The translations under genes were made by a program, and so were the position numbers. From positions 26,729,344 to 26,793,343 of the forward strand of contig NW_019211454.1 in NCBI RefSeq assembly GCF_002443255.2: a stretch of DNA of 64,000 bases, read 5' to 3'. Below, piece after piece: positions 61,501 to 64,000 of the stretch (position 1 is the first letter of the stretch; every line of letters begins with the position of its first letter). This DNA is from Varroa destructor. Lineage: Eukaryota; Arthropoda; Arachnida; Mesostigmata; Varroidae. The notes beneath the pieces are model-generated. The model was not told the origin of the DNA. It searched no databases and saw nothing but the letters and a program-made list of their open reading frames with translations.

Positions 61501-64000
61501 AAATGTTCAATGGAGTGTGGACTAATATCAGTTGGGTTCTTTTTGCAGTTAGTGCTTTGCCGCTTACTTTCCTACTCGTAAGCAAGAGCAAAAAAGACTC
61601 CTGAAAATAAGTATTAGGCGCGGAGGCTAAACTAATGTGGCCTATTTTTCTTTTGGAGTATATGCCGATTTTACAGAAATCAGGAGCTACTAGCGCTAGA
61701 ATTTCACTGTCTATATGAACGATCGTTTTTATACTGCGCACGTTAATATACTATGTTGCTGACCAAAATGTTCGTGGAGTAGAGTGGCACTCCTCGCAAA
61801 AGGGGCTATGGGCTATGGGGTAGGGGGGAGAAGTATGACCAGGTGTGGAGATGTACACGAAAGTGCATGTAAAAGAAGCTGCTGTAAATACCATAAAACA
61901 ATAGATCTGGCTAGTAACGTATTTTTTTGCAAAAAGGCTCAATAAGGAGCTTCATAATAATAATAATCTCAATGAATAAACAGATAAAACACAGCTATAT
62001 AGTAAACTGGTTTTACACATTTATAAACAAAAATACGGGAATTGAAGACTGTAGCCCTTTGAAAACTTAAACTAATGCAAAAAATGTCTAAAGATAAGAA
62101 AAAATGATTTGTATATTTTTTGCATGTAGCATTCGATTTGGATTTTTTCAAGTTAAGTAAATTATAAATTGATAACCTGAAAAAAAAAAACAGGAAAGAG
62201 TTGATGAGAAAGTTTTCTGGCTCACCATAAATCAGGCAAACAAAAATAAGTAACTGCCCAACTCTTTGACACATAGCCTAGTTTATGTCCATGGTACGCG
62301 TTCACCTTTGCGTTTTTTTCGCTTCTGCATGCGATGCTCACACATACTGTATTCTGTCATTATGTTACATAACATCGTGTGTCCTACCAACTTGAGGGAT
62401 CAGCGGCACCTACAGAAGGCGGCATTTTCAATGATCAATTGGCAAGATGCAGCGAAAATAAGGATTCGATGAGGAAGGAGGCCACCGAAACGATTTGCGG
62501 ATAGTTTAGAAATAAGTGCTCCGATATGTCGAAATACGTTTGCAAATGGAGCGATCAAAACAAACGTATCCTAGCTTGCTATGTGACGTAAGGTTTACTA
62601 CCACAGTCTGATTCCTGTTGGCATAAATCGGCACGGTCCAAGTCAAACAAGTGCAACTGAGGGATCAGTAAACTGGTAAATAACTGACCAGTAAACACTG
62701 ATCTTGTTAATAAGATTACAGCTCATTGAACTGGTTACTTTTTCATGCCGTAGCTAAACTGAATACGAAAATAGTTACATAACGATAAGGAACAGATACT
62801 GAAGTAATTCTTTAGCAGCTCGCGTAGAGACCTTTCCTTGTTGGACCATTTTTTTACTTTCAAGGACCAAAAACATGTCATACTTTATTCAAACCATAAC
62901 TTGACTTTGTATACTAATCAACGATTTTTTTTCCGAGTACGATAAGTCAGATTTTTTCGGGAGTCAATACTGAATATTAAAAAGGAAAACTCGATGTTAA
63001 GGGTTGCAAAGATAATATTTTTTACGATATATGTTACACCAGTTAATACAATGATACGCCTACACGAGCCAATTCGAGATGTGCATTACTCATAGAACTA
63101 AATGTACTTTTGTTATCATCTAAAACAAACATCTTTCATGCCATCCAATTTAAATGTACATGGACGACGTAATAAACTTTCGCGTTACAATAATTGAAAG
63201 GGTTCTGTGCAGAGCCAGAACAGTAACTGATCCGAAATCCTCTAATTAATTTAGTTACTGGGCCAAAAGTCTACGGGGCATAGCCGTATCACTGCACGGC
63301 TCTCGTTATATAGTATATCCATCAACCATATATATATGATTGGGTTGGTTACGTGTATTGCCAATGGCTCTTTACAAAATGGAAAGCCGTCTCTCAAATA
63401 GTTGATGGACGGAATAGGCTATGCATGTTACACGCGTTTAAGTCATGTTTGCGTTGCCATAGCGCTCAACTACGAAAACTTTTAATTCGGAGAAAGGCGA
63501 GAACGTCGGAACATGAAAACACAATTGGCATGCTCTTTACTCTGATCTGCTGTCACATATGTGTAGCTACATTAAATTTCCGAGCTACGACGAACGATCT
63601 GCGACGAAGAAACGAACGATCGTTCTATTTCCTTGCGGCTTCGCAAGGAAATAGAACGATGTCGAGCTTTGCCATTTATTTTATTGTTGCCATAGAAGCC
63701 TCTTGACATCGGGCAGCAACTATCTGGTTTTATTGTAGATCGTTTCACGTTAAGTGTTCTCCAGCGGCCTCTACACGCCTGTCGGTATGCAGTAGATGCC
63801 GGTCATACCAATACCTTCTTCCCTTGCGGGGATTCATTTAAAGCTTCGACTTAGACGTTCAAGGACTCCGAAGCAAATATTAATGTCGGAGTCTTGAGCC
63901 GGATATCATGGAACTCATCAAACGGGGCTCAAATTAAGCAGCGGCATTAGCAGCGTCTCAGATAAAGTTATGCCAATTCGGGCGGCATATTTCATTTCTT
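61501..64000. other. Gene-free stretch to the window end
   Basis: AT-rich. A 117-codon plus frame at 63353-63706 has a non-ATG start, spans the perfect hairpin and matches no family. No gene supported. Confidence 0.4.
63619..63660. repeat. Perfect 19-bp inverted repeat with 4-nt loop
   Basis: The arm at 63619-63637 (ATCGTTCTATTTCCTTGCG) is exactly complementary to 63642-63660, with GCTT between. There is no T run after it. Confidence 0.96.

Noticed and set aside
63353..63706. 117-codon plus frame
   Set aside because: Non-ATG start, no motif, includes both arms of the perfect hairpin; length is within chance for a window this size.
1..64000. CRISPR arrays, rRNA, bacterial-type operons
   Set aside because: No regularly spaced direct repeats, no rRNA-like conserved blocks and no gene clusters were seen; the sequence is eukaryotic in character.

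Overview
The window reads as nuclear DNA of an animal, most likely an arthropod. It is AT-rich, has long non-coding stretches, and carries GT-AG splice signals, dinucleotide microsatellites, tRNA-derived SINE remnants, several dead Tc1/mariner transposons and a BEL/Pao integrase fragment. A parasitiform mite would fit the base composition and mariner load, but that is a guess from general character. There is no operon, CRISPR array or rRNA. One 100-base N gap sits in a TA-rich stretch at 32342-32441.

The only complete gene I can name is an intronless very-long-chain fatty acid elongase (ELO/ELOVL family) at 8370-9320 (+), with all four ELO signature blocks, several of them altered, and a KKxx ER-retrieval tail. 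Two other genes are supported by exons. At 19378-19443 (+) lies the first coding exon of a LAPTM4-like small membrane protein, inside a GC-rich leader and ending at a GTAAGT donor; its other exons were not found. At 38397-38519 plus 43496-43768 (+) lie two phase-matched exons of a small secreted four-cysteine protein that I cannot place in a family. Weaker exon candidates are at 36800-36969, 42317-42610, 48313-48462, 49150-49308, 51483-51575 and 52511-52785, all on +.

The rest is repeat-derived or blank. Mariner-type transposase relics lie at 4695-5600 (+), 26860-27590 (-), 31715-32200 (+) and 59770-60790 (-). An integrase relic lies at 22640-23080 (-). Possible reverse-transcriptase and unknown repeat-protein relics lie at 4040-4200 (-) and 29478-29895 (-). 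About nine tRNA-like A/B-box remnants are scattered through the window. Several open frames that look like genes are only antisense shadows of these relics.

Two perfect short hairpins (17 and 19 bp arms, 4-nt loops), and a pair of weaker ones near 50.8 kb, are the main unexplained structures. I did not find a convincing new multi-gene system. The most useful follow-ups are the elongase with altered motifs, the small secreted protein, and the hairpins.
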